A stretch of DNA of 64,000 nt, from NCBI GenBank assembly GCA_029207755.1, contig JARCOQ010000007.1:43853656-43917655 (forward strand), written 5' to 3'. Source of the stretch: Chamaea fasciata (Eukaryota > Chordata > Aves > Passeriformes > Sylviidae). How positions within the stretch are numbered: the stretch's first letter is position 1; each line of letters begins with the position of its first letter. Shown piece after piece: positions 25,375 to 38,600 of this stretch. The notes under the pieces were generated by a model. It was not told where the DNA came from, did no database searches, and worked only from the letters and a program-made list of their open reading frames with translations. A program made the translations under genes and the position numbers.

Positions 25375-26419
25375 AAATATTCTAGATGTAGAGTTTTACA
25401 TTGAAAAAAAAAAAATACAGGCTCAAACTATTCCTCTTTTGTCACACATTTGTTTTATTTTAAAGAATTTGAGCCTTGTGAAGGTAAACTGTTGTTTATT
25501 TCTGTGTGAGTTGAAGTATATATCAGGATTTGGACCCTCTGATTTTTTTTAGCCAGAGAGCAAATGGAAGTTTTATGTGGTTGTATCTACTCCTTTTCTC
25601 ATGTCACAATGCAACTCAAGAGTACACAGCTGTGTGATAAGAAGTGCATTCTTCCCAGGTTTGATAGGGAAGAGCTGTTTCTCAACAGAAGTCTAGATTT
25701 AATTGTGCTGACAGGGGTTTTTGTATCAAGTGTTATACATATGTGCTTTCAAATGATGGAAAATGCTGCAGTTTCTTCATGGACAAGATATTACCTTCCT
25801 TACACATTTCTTGCAAAACTGCCCCTAAGATTACTGTAACCTTAAACAATATTATGGAAGTTATGATCCAGCCACAGGACTTTGAGTTTGTCTATCTCTG
25901 GAAGCATCCTAGATTGGCATCCTTAATACATATATGTTTACACAAATAAAAGCTTATTAATTGTTGAGAATTGCACTGCCCTGTTGAGTGTTCTAGGCAA
26001 AATCTGTACCTAAAAATGGATATTTACTTTTGAGTGTTGAAGGTGCAAAAGCATTCAGCATTTTACTTCTGTGTACGAATTAATTTTCACACTGACAAAA
26101 TAAACATCAGCTGAGTGCCTGATACTCAGGTGGACAGACGTATCTGTTTTAAAATTTGACTGACAATATCTCCCATCCCTGGCCATCCCTCTTCTCAAAC
26201 AATACAGTGAAATCACTTACCAAGAAAAAATAAATTCCCAGAAGTTACTTTTAAACTAAATTACATTCAGTGAAAAATTTGATGTGAAGACCTCTGGAGA
26301 GTTCTGGAGAGTACAGTCATTACTAAACAAAATCCTTATCAAGTCACCTCGCTTAAGATTCTTCACGAGTTTACTTCATCTGTAATCTGGAAGACCCATT
26401 CTTCCACAACTTCTTTCTC
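25375..26419. other. Noncoding sequence
   Basis: No gene is visible. Frames of 63 to 91 codons between 25361 and 25949 overlap in different phases and carry no recognisable domain or splice context. Confidence 0.55.
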
Positions 26420-26748
26420 TCTGCTCCACCTAGGAGAGGAGAAACAGAAAAAAACTTAAGTCTGTTGTTGAGATAAGAACAGTTTAACAATTGAAATATA
26501 ATAAAATACACTATTACTAATACTGCTAGTGATAATAATAATGAAAAGGGAGATAGATAACGGAAAGAGAGAAAGAAGAAGAAAACTCAAGGAAAAAAAG
26601 TGATTCACAATAACATTGCTCACCAGCACTTCACATCAACAATTTAAACATCCGTGTTAACAACTTTCTTCTCATACTGAATACAAAACACAGCACTGTG
26701 CCAGCTACCAGGATGAAAATTAGCTCTATCCCAGCTAAAACCAGGGCA
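26420..26748 (-). mobile_element. Internally deleted LTR, same family as the copy at 16.65 kb
   Basis: Read on the minus strand, this is a second copy of the bird-wide LTR family. Its sense start lies near 26748 ('agctctatcccagctaaaac' on plus, followed by 'cagggca'). Matching blocks follow in order: 'aacaactttcttctcatact' with 'aatacaaaacacagcac', 'attgctcaccagc', an ATT-like repeat (gataataataatgaa), and the polyadenylation-side block 'ttgagataagaacagtttaa' at 26467-26486. The middle, which in the family carries the TATA region and the 'gcccagc' segment, is missing between 'gctcaccagc' and 'acttcacatcaacaa'. The copy therefore lacks a promoter. The far edge is poorly defined. Confidence 0.82.
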
Positions 26749-29700
26749 ATGTGTCACATTCTTTTCTTAAATTCTCAGGTAAGACTAGTCAAAGTGGTAC
26801 TAGATCACATCAAAGTGTACATTCACATATTTGGCAACAGGAAAATGCAGTGAACTTAGCAACTCATTTTATAAAGATCATAAAACAGCTTTTACAAAGT
26901 AACAGTCTGAGGTCACTACTACTCTGGACTGAAAGTGAAACAGTGACCCATGATATGTAATAAAATGCTCCATATTCAATTGTTATTAGGGTGAGTTCCT
27001 TTTATCCTCATTCCAACACTTTACTTGGCTGTCACCAAACTTCTAAAATTTAAGGCGTGGATCCTGAAAGTCTGAGTTACCAATAGATTAACTCCTACAG
27101 TATTAAGAGGAAAGATAAAAGATAGCCTTTATTCTGAAAGAAAAAGAAAATTAGAAAGAAATGGAACTGATGCATTGGATTTGTATTTTCTTTCTGTATT
27201 TTAACTCCAGGATCTGGCAGAGGATGTTTTGCTTGATGCAAGTGGTTTTTTACCAGGTTACTTTCAGTGGGGAAGTTATGCATTATCTATTTCAAAATCT
27301 AGAGGAAGTATTCAAGGCATGCAGAATAAAACATATGAAGGAAGGACTTCGTAACCATTAGGAAAAAGTTTTAGATTATAGAAATAAATCATGTTTTTTG
27401 AGCAAGTACCCTTTATACATATAAAATAAATCTACCTTTAGTTTGCTTATCCAGACATATTTTGCATGTGACATAGAATTGCTCCCCCAGACCTGGATCC
27501 AGATTCCTAATCATGAGCTATGGTGTTATACTGCAGCTCTTTTGTTTGGGAAAAATGGCACTTTGATTTCCTGTTTTTACACCTGAGTGACACATAGACA
27601 CGTTGGACCTAGTCAGCTTGCAACCTGTCGGAAATGGAAACTAAATTATGTGAATGAGGTGAGAAAAATTGTAAGAAAGCTTTAATCTGTCACTAGTTGG
27701 CTTTGAATTACCTTATTACTTAATAGTTACTTATATTGCTTGAGGAAAAATACTGACCAGCCTGAATAAGGGTGCGAGAATCTGGGGTCATTATCAGGGG
27801 AACACTTAGATCATCTCTGCTATTTGACAAGGAAGTAGACTGTAAACATTGAGAATCTTGAATGGGGGTTACATCAGTAGGTCACTGTACATATCTCATT
27901 CATGTTATTTTTGACACGTCTGGAAGACTAGGAGGACGTTCTACCTTCATCAAGGGAAGAACCTGATGGAACAAAGTTGTAAGGCATCTTGTGTTGTCAT
28001 CTAAAACACAGCCTTAAAACCTAACAGTGAAATCCAAATTTCTTCCCCTCCCCTTAAAGGTGGGTCATGACACCTAAATGTTACTTGTCTTGATTTTGAT
28101 GCAATTTTTTAAAATAAGTCACTCCATTAAATGGAGTCAAACAAATTTCATTAATCAAAAGCACTTTCTCTCTAGACTTTTCATCTGTGATTCAGGAGAG
28201 AATGTTGCAACTCCCATCTCAGTTGGGCTGATGGGTCATACATACTTAAGCCTCTGAGTGCAATTGTCTGCACTGTTTTGCATCCTTCATACTTTGGGGT
28301 GGCAAGATCATAGTCTAATGAGCATTATCCTAAGCTAAATCCATATTTAAAATGCAAAAGAAAACCGTGTTAGCTTTTGGTGTTCCCCTAGTTTGTCTGG
28401 GACACCATTCATAGTTACCAGCATAGAATTTTATCATATAGCCTGCTACACTTTGTTCAGCATTCTCAAAGCTAGACAGAAAAACGTAATTATTTCTTCT
28501 ATAGATAGGACTGTATTGGCTCTTAATCTCATATATATTCCAGGGTGATGCATTCTTAAAAGCAACAGGAAAACTTTTCTGAACAGTTTAATCTTCACAT
28601 AAGTTTTTGAGTTCAGTTTCTTTCATGGTGTGAAACCATTTCCTCAAATCAGAAAAATCCTTTGTAATAGAAATAAAATACCATCACTTTTAGATTAAAA
28701 AGTTTAAAAACTTGGTCTCCATCACTATAAATTTCAGACATATGCAATTTGGATAAATGTGATGAATATGCCTGAATGGAACCTGGTGGTTTATTCGAAG
28801 TATTCAGAACTCAGTGCTTGTCCTAAAAGTTGCAAATATTCAGCCATAAAAAAATTTGCTTTTTTTTTTTGCAGGTCCATGTTCTAAATGAAACCTTTAT
28901 TTGAGTATGTTTGGGGGTGTCATTGTTGATTTTTTCAGGATTAAACTGATCATAGACAAAGCTCTGTCTACTATCTAGTTAAAAAGAACATGTTAATTAT
29001 CTTAAGAAATCTTGCAATATTGAGAAATCATATCACCTATCCACTTCTTTGAAACCTAATACTTCCTCTCTGGCAAGCTGGACAAAGATGACTCAAAAGA
29101 ATCAAGGAATAAGACATTCAGGGGTTAATATAGACACACAAAATAGTTCTCAAAATATGTGGTTCTGTAAAAGATAAAATTAATAATACAGCAAACTAAA
29201 TGGGTATTTTTGTCTTGAAAGAGAGGAAACAAATTGCAAATGTGCAGCTCATGGTAAATGGATAAAAGCAAGTGCATTGGCCCAGTTTTGGAGGGAATGA
29301 TAAACAATTGTAATATTTATATCAACTGTTTCAAGAAAAACTACAACGTATACTTTGATATGGGGACAAGATGATCATGATGGATTTTCTTTCTACTAAC
29401 AAATTATAATAAAATCACCGCTATCAATAAAAATCCTGGGTCATTCTTCTCCAGTTTCTTTAGACAAGTACTTTTTCAGCTTCCTGCTTCTATGAGAAGA
29501 AACATATGATCTTTTTCTAGAGATGTGTCAGAACACAGAAATCAATTCTGTGCACTTGTAGCCTATTACTTTCCTCAGAATTTGGATTGTATTTTACATG
29601 TCAAGCAAGTAAAATTACTCAAGTTTAAAAAAAGTTTCTTCCGTTTGTACCTTTGCCCATGCAACATTGAAAAGTTGGCTGTTTTTTTTATTTTTCTGAA

Positions 29701-30890
29701 GAACAAACAAGAAGTTGTTGCCATTTTAATCTGGTTTTTTTTTCATAATTTTCTACTTAACGTTGCCTTTAAAATTGAGTTTTGAAACAGTGAATGGTTT
29801 GAAGTAAACTTGTTTCATAAGACTATATACCCTAATGACTGGAAAAGAAAATGTACTGCTGATTGTAAAAAGTAGGAAGTTAGAAGAATAATTTTTTAAT
29901 TTTTCCAGAAGAATGTTTCCCATGTTTCATTGTTCGAGAATTGAGGACACTACTAAGAAGAGATTGCAAATATGGACTTCAAAGGAATGATTAAAAAAAG
30001 AAAAAAAAAAGAAAGAAAGAAAAGAATTGCCTACTGAAAAGATACATAACCGTTGTTCTCATCCTGGATATTCTTAAAAGTCATGGGTTTATAATAATCT
30101 AGTTAGGTTTGCCATGCTGTGTACAATATCACTTTGTCATGAGTATTTCTCTGACTCACTGCAATGAAGGTCACTATGAGAGTTCAGTGCCTCAAGGAAC
30201 TTCCACTTTTGTTGAGATGACAATCTTTTGCTTTGTCCACTTTAAACCTAAACCACTTTCTTTCCTTTTCCCTGCTTGTATTTTTAGTAGGAGAACTCTT
30301 CTTCAACTATGAAATTCTATTTAATTCCACGCATAGGTAGAAGTCTAGATTTTCAATATGTGGACTAGCCAATAGGAAGACTGAATAAACATTAGGGTTT
30401 TAGATACACTAGGAACTGTAGAACTTTATGGACAGAGGAACCGGAGTAGAAAGAAGCCAGCTGCAGCATACTCATAATGGTAATGTTATCCCCAAACCAA
30501 AATGCTCGAAAGGATTATTTAAACCAGAATTTAGCAGAAAGCCAGTTATTGCAGAAGAAGAAATAGTTTAGGCTGACACAGTCTGCAGAAGAAGTATCAA
30601 AATTAATGCTTAGAGTGTCTCTCAAAAGAGAGGAAGAAAATTCACAAGGGAAGCATAGTGTTTTATGCATAGAATATGTAACATTAACCAGTGAAACAGG
30701 GAAAACCTTAGTAGCTTTTCCTAAATTATGCTGGGAGCCTGGAAAATAACATAAGGAGTTATTACAATTCTTGGAATTTAAACAATTATCCTGGCATACC
30801 AGGTAACTCACAGACTTGATGGAAAGAGGATAAGCCACGGCATGTTTTATTGCCAGGCTTCCAGTTTCATAGGGATTCTAGACTATGACT

Positions 30891-30928
30891 TAATGGAGGA
30901 AGAATGAGACATAATGGAGGAAGAATGA
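30891..30928. repeat. 17-bp direct repeat with 21-bp period
   Basis: TAATGGAGGAAGAATGA occurs at 30891-30907 and again, identically, at 30912-30928. This is a recent small tandem duplication with no coding context. Confidence 0.85.
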
Positions 30929-31439
30929 ATGTATGAAACTTATGGAACATTAAAATATTATGAACATAATTCAAAAACATTATTCATTTTGGATGGAAAT
31001 TTTATGTTATTAATAAAAATGTAGAACTAGCATGGAATTATGCCTGCCCTTATCAGAAAAATACAAAATGTTGAGTAAGATGGAAATGTTTCCAAGTTGG
31101 AGAGAAGTACTAAGTGTGAGAGATTCTGATTATCTATCTAGAAATCTGATAGGATTGAATGGAATGAGATGTAAACTTCTTTTTTTGCTATGAATAATGT
31201 TTTATTTAAAAAAAAAAATAGTCTTAAAACTCTCAGGAAAAGATTCTGTTAAAAATCTGGTCTTGAGCCATGCAGGAGGAACCATTTCAAGAGATATTAC
31301 TGGGATATTTATTATGTGATAGTGACCATCCCAGAAGAAGGTTTAAAAGCAGAAAACAGGTCAAAAAATCAGAATATGAGTTTTCATTTTTCAGAAAGGA
31401 AGAAAGATTTACACAACAAATGGGAGAGCAAACCCTGGG

Positions 31440-31490
31440 AAAAAAAAAAAAAACCCAAACCAACCCAACCCACCAACCAAACAAAGAAAA
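31440..31490. repeat. A/C-rich low-complexity tract (A13 then AACCC-like units)
   Basis: A run of A at 31440-31453 passes into irregular 'aaacc' and 'caaccc' units. The 83-codon plus and 65-codon minus frames overlapping it owe their length to this repeat. Confidence 0.75.
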
Positions 31491-32194
31491 TGTAATAAGA
31501 AAACTCCAAACAAACCCCTAAAACACTCTTTTTTTATCTTGAATTCTACCTAAAAATTATTAGAATGGAAGTCCAAGTACAGAGAATGTGAAATTAAATA
31601 AATCAAAATAGATGTCAAAATCTTTTATTAGGTCAGTAGCACAGAATACAAGCTAACAGTGATAGCATAGATAAAAACTCAGTGTTGAAGAAATTAAAAA
31701 CACACTAAATATGGAGAACACATTAACCATAAAATATGCAGAACATCCATGAACAGGAAATTTAAAAAATCTCAAAAATATTTTGAATAGCATCTGCAAA
31801 GTGTTCTTAGACTGATAGTAAAACTGTCCCTAAGCACATCAAAACACTTCTGAGAGGGAATTAGTGAGACCATATTATGACAAAATTCTGAAAGAAAACT
31901 CAGGTGTGACAAGGCTATAGTAGAAAACCACAGTGAATTTTTGAATTGGTCTGTACTGTGGAAGACATTTAAAAGGTTTGCATATCTAAAACCTTTATGC
32001 AGCATACAGGTCAAAGGAATTCAATCACTTCTAAAAATATACAGGGTATATTAGACAAAATAGATAAATTAGATGTTCATAACTCAGCAGTACCAGGTGA
32101 TATTTCACCCATGGTGTGTAACCTATCATGATGAGGCCATCATGTGTATAGAACAGGAAGATTGTCAAGATTACCTGTCTGTGATAAGACATCC

Positions 32195-32690
32195 AGCTAG
32201 GATTGTGGGAATTAGAGAAACAATGAGTTTGAGTCCATAATAGAAAATTAAGATCTTTAACACAGAAATAAACAGAGCCTTTTGGGAAAGAGTCAGCCTA
32301 TCTTTTGTAAAGGACAATCCTTCCTCACTGACCTGCTGCAGTTCTGGAATAATGATTGTAAGCATAAGTATTAACAAGAGATAGTTGAACCAATGTATTT
32401 TGAGTTTTCAAAGGTTCACCCAAGGCTGCTAAAACAAATAAGTTGTGAAAAGGTTCCTTTAAGCTCTGAAAGTTGGTTAAATGATAGAAGAGGAAGGGTA
32501 GGATGGCATGGCATAACACAGAATAGCATAGGATTGGATTTAACAGTTACTTTCCAGTATGGGGAAGAATATGCAATACAGTCCCATAGGATAGGTTCTG
32601 GGACCAGCTCTTTTCATGATTTTAGAGACCTGGAGAAGAAAGAAACAATGAATCTGCAAATCTATGACTGCTACTAATCTTGTTTGTGAT
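32195..32690 (+). mobile_element. Decayed CR1 LINE segment encoding part of reverse transcriptase
   Basis: Three islands match the CR1 ORF2 reverse transcriptase in the right order and spacing. At 32297-32335 the frame resembles the family's 'GKSCLTNL' region (read here as CKGQSFLTDLLQF). At 32395-32431 it resembles 'VYLDFSKAFDTVSHKILL' (read here as MYFEFSKVHPRLL), where both aspartates of the polymerase-A motif are lost. At 32594-32633 it resembles 'GSVLGPVLFNIFINDL' (read here as VLGPALFMILETW), in another frame. Further on, the FADD motif is gone (near 'NLQIYDCY'). Frameshifts and stops separate the islands. This is an internal piece with no CR1 3' end attached, unlike the other three copies. 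Both limits are uncertain, and it may start earlier. Confidence 0.75.
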
Positions 32691-35600
32691 GAGGAATGCT
32701 GAATTGAGATATTATTAATCCTGAAAATTAAGAAGAAGCTGTTTTTAACCAAACTGCAATATTAAAAATAAAAGTTCTTCAAACTAGAAGGAGGTTCTTT
32801 TCAAGCAGATAAAACACTGTCCTTCTTTAAAAGACAAGTAGCAAATTAACGGAGTTTACTGCAGTATGATGTTGTAGGTGGAGACACGCTACTGCGTGCT
32901 ACCTGAAAAAGAATTAGGTGTTCCTTTACTAAAATGTCTAAATAAAAGAGTACCATTAAACAGCAACCCATGGCCATTGACAGTTTGGACTGCAAAAAAC
33001 AACTAGATTGGTGTTCCCTCTCTAAACGTCTCCTGTTGCCTGTGTTGATGACTGGGCTCTGGGTTGGATGGACTGTTGGTTTGACATCACATATTCTCAT
33101 GTTTTTAATGCATATGGCCCTCTTCTGATCACCTAATGTGAATTCCTGCAATACCTGCATAAGTTTCTGCCATGTGGTCTCTGTATAGGACCCACAAGGA
33201 CAATCATAGCTCTGATATCTTCTCACTGTTCTGCATTTCTCAGAAAATACTATATGGCTATGCTTTGCCTTGTGCCTGAAAGTTAGATTGACTTCCCAGA
33301 AAACATGGGTTTAAACTATATTTATTGAGGAAATGATACCTCCTTGTCCAGGCTTTCGGAATTCTAACAATCTACTGAAAAGTAGCTTTAATTAGGATAC
33401 CAGTAGTCCAGGAATGACAGATAGTTTAAAAATTCTTCAGTTTCACCTGAAATACATTTATGGATGAAAGTAGATTTGATGAGACCTGGGTGTACACTTG
33501 CTGCAATCACTAAACACTGAGCTCTCCCATGATTTTGTTAAAAGCCTTCATTTGGCCTGCCAAATCCTTGACATAAACAAGAAATTATCTTGTATTCGTA
33601 GACACAAGTAGGCATTTTGGGTTCTTTGTTGTCCTGGTATGTGAACCGTCCTAATATTTAAAACAAGGTAGAGCTTCTTTTTCACCTTGATTTTACCTTA
33701 ATGTTTTGCGGTTTTTTTTGATTGTTTTGTTTTTGTTTGCTTGTTAGTTCATTTGTTTGCTTTTTTCCACAGATATACATCTGGAAAATGGATCCAACAC
33801 AAAATTACCTAGTCCCTTCTTGTTGTTCACAATACCAATATTGATATGCTGAGATACTCAGACACTAATGTTGTACAAGGCTGCATATTGCCCTTTAATC
33901 AGAAACTGTGATTAATCTAATCACCTCCAGACCAATGTCTAGGGGGAAGACACATAAAAACCAAAGCTAAAGCCTAATGTACCCAAAAACATGTAAGTTA
34001 AGGCAAGGAAGTATTCTGTACTTGTTTTTTTATTTTATCATTTTATATTTTGAAAAGGAACCTTCAGTAGCCATTGAAACAGATATGGTTGAGCGTGTCA
34101 GTAGAGTACAAATTTTCAGGTTTGTCATTGTAGTGGAACCAGAGTAAGAACATGTACTGTTCAGTTTGCATACAAGATACAGCTTAAATTTACAGGTGTT
34201 AGACATTTTTAATAATAAAGGCAGTTGTCAAATTATCAAAGATAAAATCCCTTTAGCCATGCTGAGCCCTGAAAAGGTTTTCTTTTACTAGTATGCCATT
34301 GCCTCCTTCACTATCATTCAAGGTAAAACTTGAAAGACAACAATGATTTCCCCATGAATGATGTTGTCTTTGCTCTTTTCAATAATAAAATAATCTTTTT
34401 ATTTTCTTTTAGATGTACCTTTAAAATAGTGCAAGAAAAAACAGTCTCTACATATTTTTTTAAAATTTAAAGCTCTATTGTAGCAACTAAAGGGTTTGAA
34501 ATATGGCCACCTTCAACACTCCACTGAAAATCTTATATATGGGCTGTACAGACCTCTGGTATTAGCAGAAATCAACCTCCTATCTCTTTAGCTAATCTAC
34601 GCACAGTTCTTGATTTTTTTTTGTCCAAAGGAGAGTAGTAAAACAGTGATGACAGTGATTTCCTAGCCCACATGAAGAGGTTAAAATGCTTAAAAGAAAA
34701 CTCCAGTAAAACTGAAGAGGAAAAGTTTAAAACAGTGTAGTTGGCAAAATACACTTAAACCACTGCTCAAAAACGATCCAGGTAATTTACAATGGTGATT
34801 GAAGCCCAACCCTACACTGAAACTTCACTGCAGCCATTCCAAAATATTGACTAAGGTTCCTGTACCAAAAAAAACAAAAAGACAAAAAAAGACATCAGTT
34901 TTCTAATTTTCGTCCAGGTGGTTTGAAGACAGCAAGGACATATGTAAAACTTCTACTGTATTTTTAGAGAAAATAGGATTAAGAAGAGACCTTTAATATC
35001 ATAACCTGTTATACTTCCTGTAATGGTGGACTACGGCCTGGGGTACTTCACTTCTTTTTCTGTTCTAAGTAAAAGAGGCTCCAAGCACTTCTTAGGAGAG
35101 CACATTGTTTACAAAGAAAGAATTCTGTCTCAAACAGGTGTGTTTGGGTTTATTTTATTTGTGAAGTTTGGAGTTTTTTGTTTTTTAAAGCGAGTTTTCA
35201 TTGCAAATTTCATAGAAATTTTTCAAAATTTTAACTCATTATTCCCTGTTGTCTATCATAAGACAAAAATAAAATGACACATACACATACAGAAAATACA
35301 AGAAAAATAATTTGTAAAAGAATATGACAACTTCTGGAAACACGAATATTTTTATGTAATGCCAACATATAAATTACAGGGATTAAAATCCAAAAACCAC
35401 CTCATCCAGTGACATACAATTAAACCTTAGGGAAATAGAATTATATTTTCTGAGCACTCCTCTGTCTAAGAGAAAAAAGTGTTCACTTCCATGGATGCTA
35501 ACAGAACTTGGAGGAAGAGTTCCTTCCTGCACCTGTCACAGGTTGCATCACCCTCAAATCAAGTCATGTTGCAATTTATACTTTTTTTGAGTACATATGA

Positions 35601-38600
35601 CTGTGAATATAAGAATAACTAAGATACTTTATATATAATTTGCTGGTTATTACTAACAGTAATTTACTGACTTGTATTTGGGAATGTAATATTAGATCTT
35701 GAAGGTTAGAAGGACTGTAATAATTGAATAGCTCTATTACTTACCATTGAATTGTCATCTGAATGTATGGTCAACATTATGAGATTACACAAGAAGGAAA
35801 GGTCTCCACTTAAGGCTACCAGGCTAATTGTACAGTCCAGCAGAGAGGACACTGCTGTAGTGAGGCATTTTGATTCACCTGACAATATCATCTTTTTTCT
35901 ATCATGAGTTGAAACACAAAGTGGGATGATAGATGGAAAAACCAAGGCAAAAGGGAGGAAAATACCATTTTGAGGAGTTTTTCTTGTATGCATACTGGAA
36001 AGAGAGAGAGTTCATGCACTCACAGTCATACAGAACACTAAATAAAATGACTCCTGCACAAAAGCCCTCCTTGAGATAGCATCACTGCTCTTTGGGCTCT
36101 TGACAGTTTTAAAGGCCATTACTAACACCTCCTCTGCAATCTACTCCTCTGCATCACATAAGTGTCAGGGAATCAGATCAAGCAAAACTCCCATTAAAAT
36201 AAATGAAAGTCATCCCTGCATAAGGGACAAATGTAAACTCAACAAGGATCTTTTGGTTTGGCCTCAGGAGCTCAGGAGCAGCCTCAGAGAGAAAGGATAT
36301 GCCCATTAATAGTGCTCTAGGTCAGATAATTTTCTGGTCCATTAGGTTAAGTTCTTGAGAAGAGAGAATCTAATAGTACTCTGTTCTCTGAAGTATTCAT
36401 ATAGACAGATAATAGACTTATGGTAATTATACCTTAGAGACTTATAAAGATACATTTAAGCATGCGTCTTTCTGTAGTTATGATGAAGTGCTATTTCAAT
36501 TCTGATTTCCATTTAAAAATTTGGACAATTACAAATTATCTCCTTATTTAATGGAGAAAAAAGTATTTTTCTGTTTTCAGGGATGTGCAATGCCAAGAAA
36601 ATTCCTTGAGCCTGATTTAGGTTGAAATTGGAGGGAATGAGAAATGTACAGATTAAATAACATATTAATATATTTCCTCTGTTTCATGTCACAAAATAAC
36701 CTAGAACTAAACACATCAACTCATGCAAAGCTAAGGCTTCCTGACTAAGGCTGAAGTTTCCCTGAACCACAGGAATTCTCCTGTAGAGTCAGTCAAATAA
36801 TTTACGATTTTCTGATTAATAATATTGTTGTTTCAATGATTAGGAATTTGTTAATCAGGCCAATTTTTCTGACATACTTTGGTCATCCTTCTTTCATCTT
36901 ATGAATAACATAGACATTCCTCCTTCTCCATCCCAAAATTAATAAGGAAACACAAATAAATAGGTTGCTACATTTGTTCCTAAATTGTGTGGAAAGGTTT
37001 TACAGAGTCTGTTTTCAGAAATATAAGTTGCAACTCGCAGATACATATGCATTTTGTAAACATCACTATGCATGTTCTTTAATATGTTTATGGAATATTT
37101 CTTCATACTAAAGTAAGGCAGGCCATACAAAAAAGAAAATGTTCCCTTTTTTCCACCCCCAATTTTTTTTTCCCATGGGTTGTTGCTGTGACTACTGATA
37201 CTGTGCCTTACTTCATTTGTCAAAAAAAATCTATTGTGCCTATATGATACATTTCTGAACCAGGAATATTTTCAAAGATGGAGGAGGGTCCAGGTGATTG
37301 AATAGTTTTTTTGCATAAAATAGCTAGAACTCTGATTTTTTTTTTTTGTGTTGTATTTAAACACGCTTCTGAGACTACACAGGAATAAATACATAGGACA
37401 TATCTTAAAATAAACTCACAAAAGTGTTCAAAAACAGCAGTGGCCAGTGACACTTTGAATATTTTGGTTAATTGCTCAGAATCAGATGATGCTAACAGTA
37501 TGTTAACACTTCATGAGATTGGTCTAGAAAAAGGGCTAATTTATACTTAGTTATACATCTCTTGTCCATGTCCAGGTGTTTAAATATAATTCCGCCCACA
37601 TATTAGGAAACATTTCCCAAATTCTAAGTGTGGCATTGCTGTACATTGAGCTAAGCTGTGTCTTATCTCATGTTGCCTTGCATGGAATTATCTCCTATTG
37701 AAGTTATAGTTAATACAAAAGTTAAAACATTCACAAATTTAATCCATGTTGCTCACATGCCTCTACAATTTCCCAAAGACAAAAAATCCCTAACATTTTT
37801 GTTCAGGAGAAAGAGGGAAGAAGAAATGTTAATAGACACTAAGGACTTTTTAAAACTTGAGAAAAAAAAAATGCATCTTAAATCCCATGCCAAATTTCAG
37901 CCTAGAGCAAATTACTATGCTGCATTCTTAGATATCATGGACAGGTCTTTCACCATATCTATGCTGTAGTTAGGGAAGTAAATAATCAATTGAATTAATG
38001 GAGGATGACATTTTCCAGGCCTTTCTGCTGAGAAAATTTCATAGCAGCATATATGTACATCTCAACAAATTTCCACAAAACCCCACATTAAGAAAGAACA
38101 GATGGAGACCTTTAGACAGTTTTGAAAATTCAGCATCAGATGAATCTCTACTGCCACAGTGAAAATTTCCAGTGGACCTACTAGTGGCAAAGATATATAT
38201 ATCATGGATATTCACTATCCTCACAAATGGCAGGGGTTGCTTATAACTTTGTTTTCAAAATTGCAAATCTCTGAAAACATATGTGGGGTTATTTTGGGGT
38301 TTTTTTTTGGTGGATTTTTTTTTTTTTTTTTTTTTCCCCCCCCAGTTCGGTCTTGGTTTAAAATATGAAGGCATTAAACTCTCATTTGAAACATACTATT
38401 TGTTTGAACTGTAAATCAAATGTTGCACAGTGAGCACCTGTAAATTACTTGGCAGTAGTTTTAAACTTTCCTAAAATGTTAGTCTGAAAACAAATTGCAT
38501 CTTGACAAAAAGTTATTTTTTTATCTTATTTAGAATTTAAAACTTTGGACTGATTTTTATAATAAAACGAATGTTTGTCTTACGTCCTTTTCATGCACTA

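Larger units (their letters stand above)
26749..32194. other. Noncoding AT-rich sequence
   Basis: No gene is visible. It holds an A-rich GAAA tract near 29993-30025, a 17-base direct repeat at 30891-30907 and 30912-30928, and an A/C-rich low-complexity stretch at 31440-31490. The minus-strand frame at 30515-30838 (107 codons) has no recognisable domain. The part after about 31.6 kb may include further, unrecognisably decayed CR1 sequence leading into the next element. Confidence 0.5.

Noticed and set aside
32846..33226. Longest ATG open frame in the window (126 codons, minus strand)
   Set aside because: No recognisable domain, no supporting splice or promoter context, and a length that chance allows in 64 kb over six frames.
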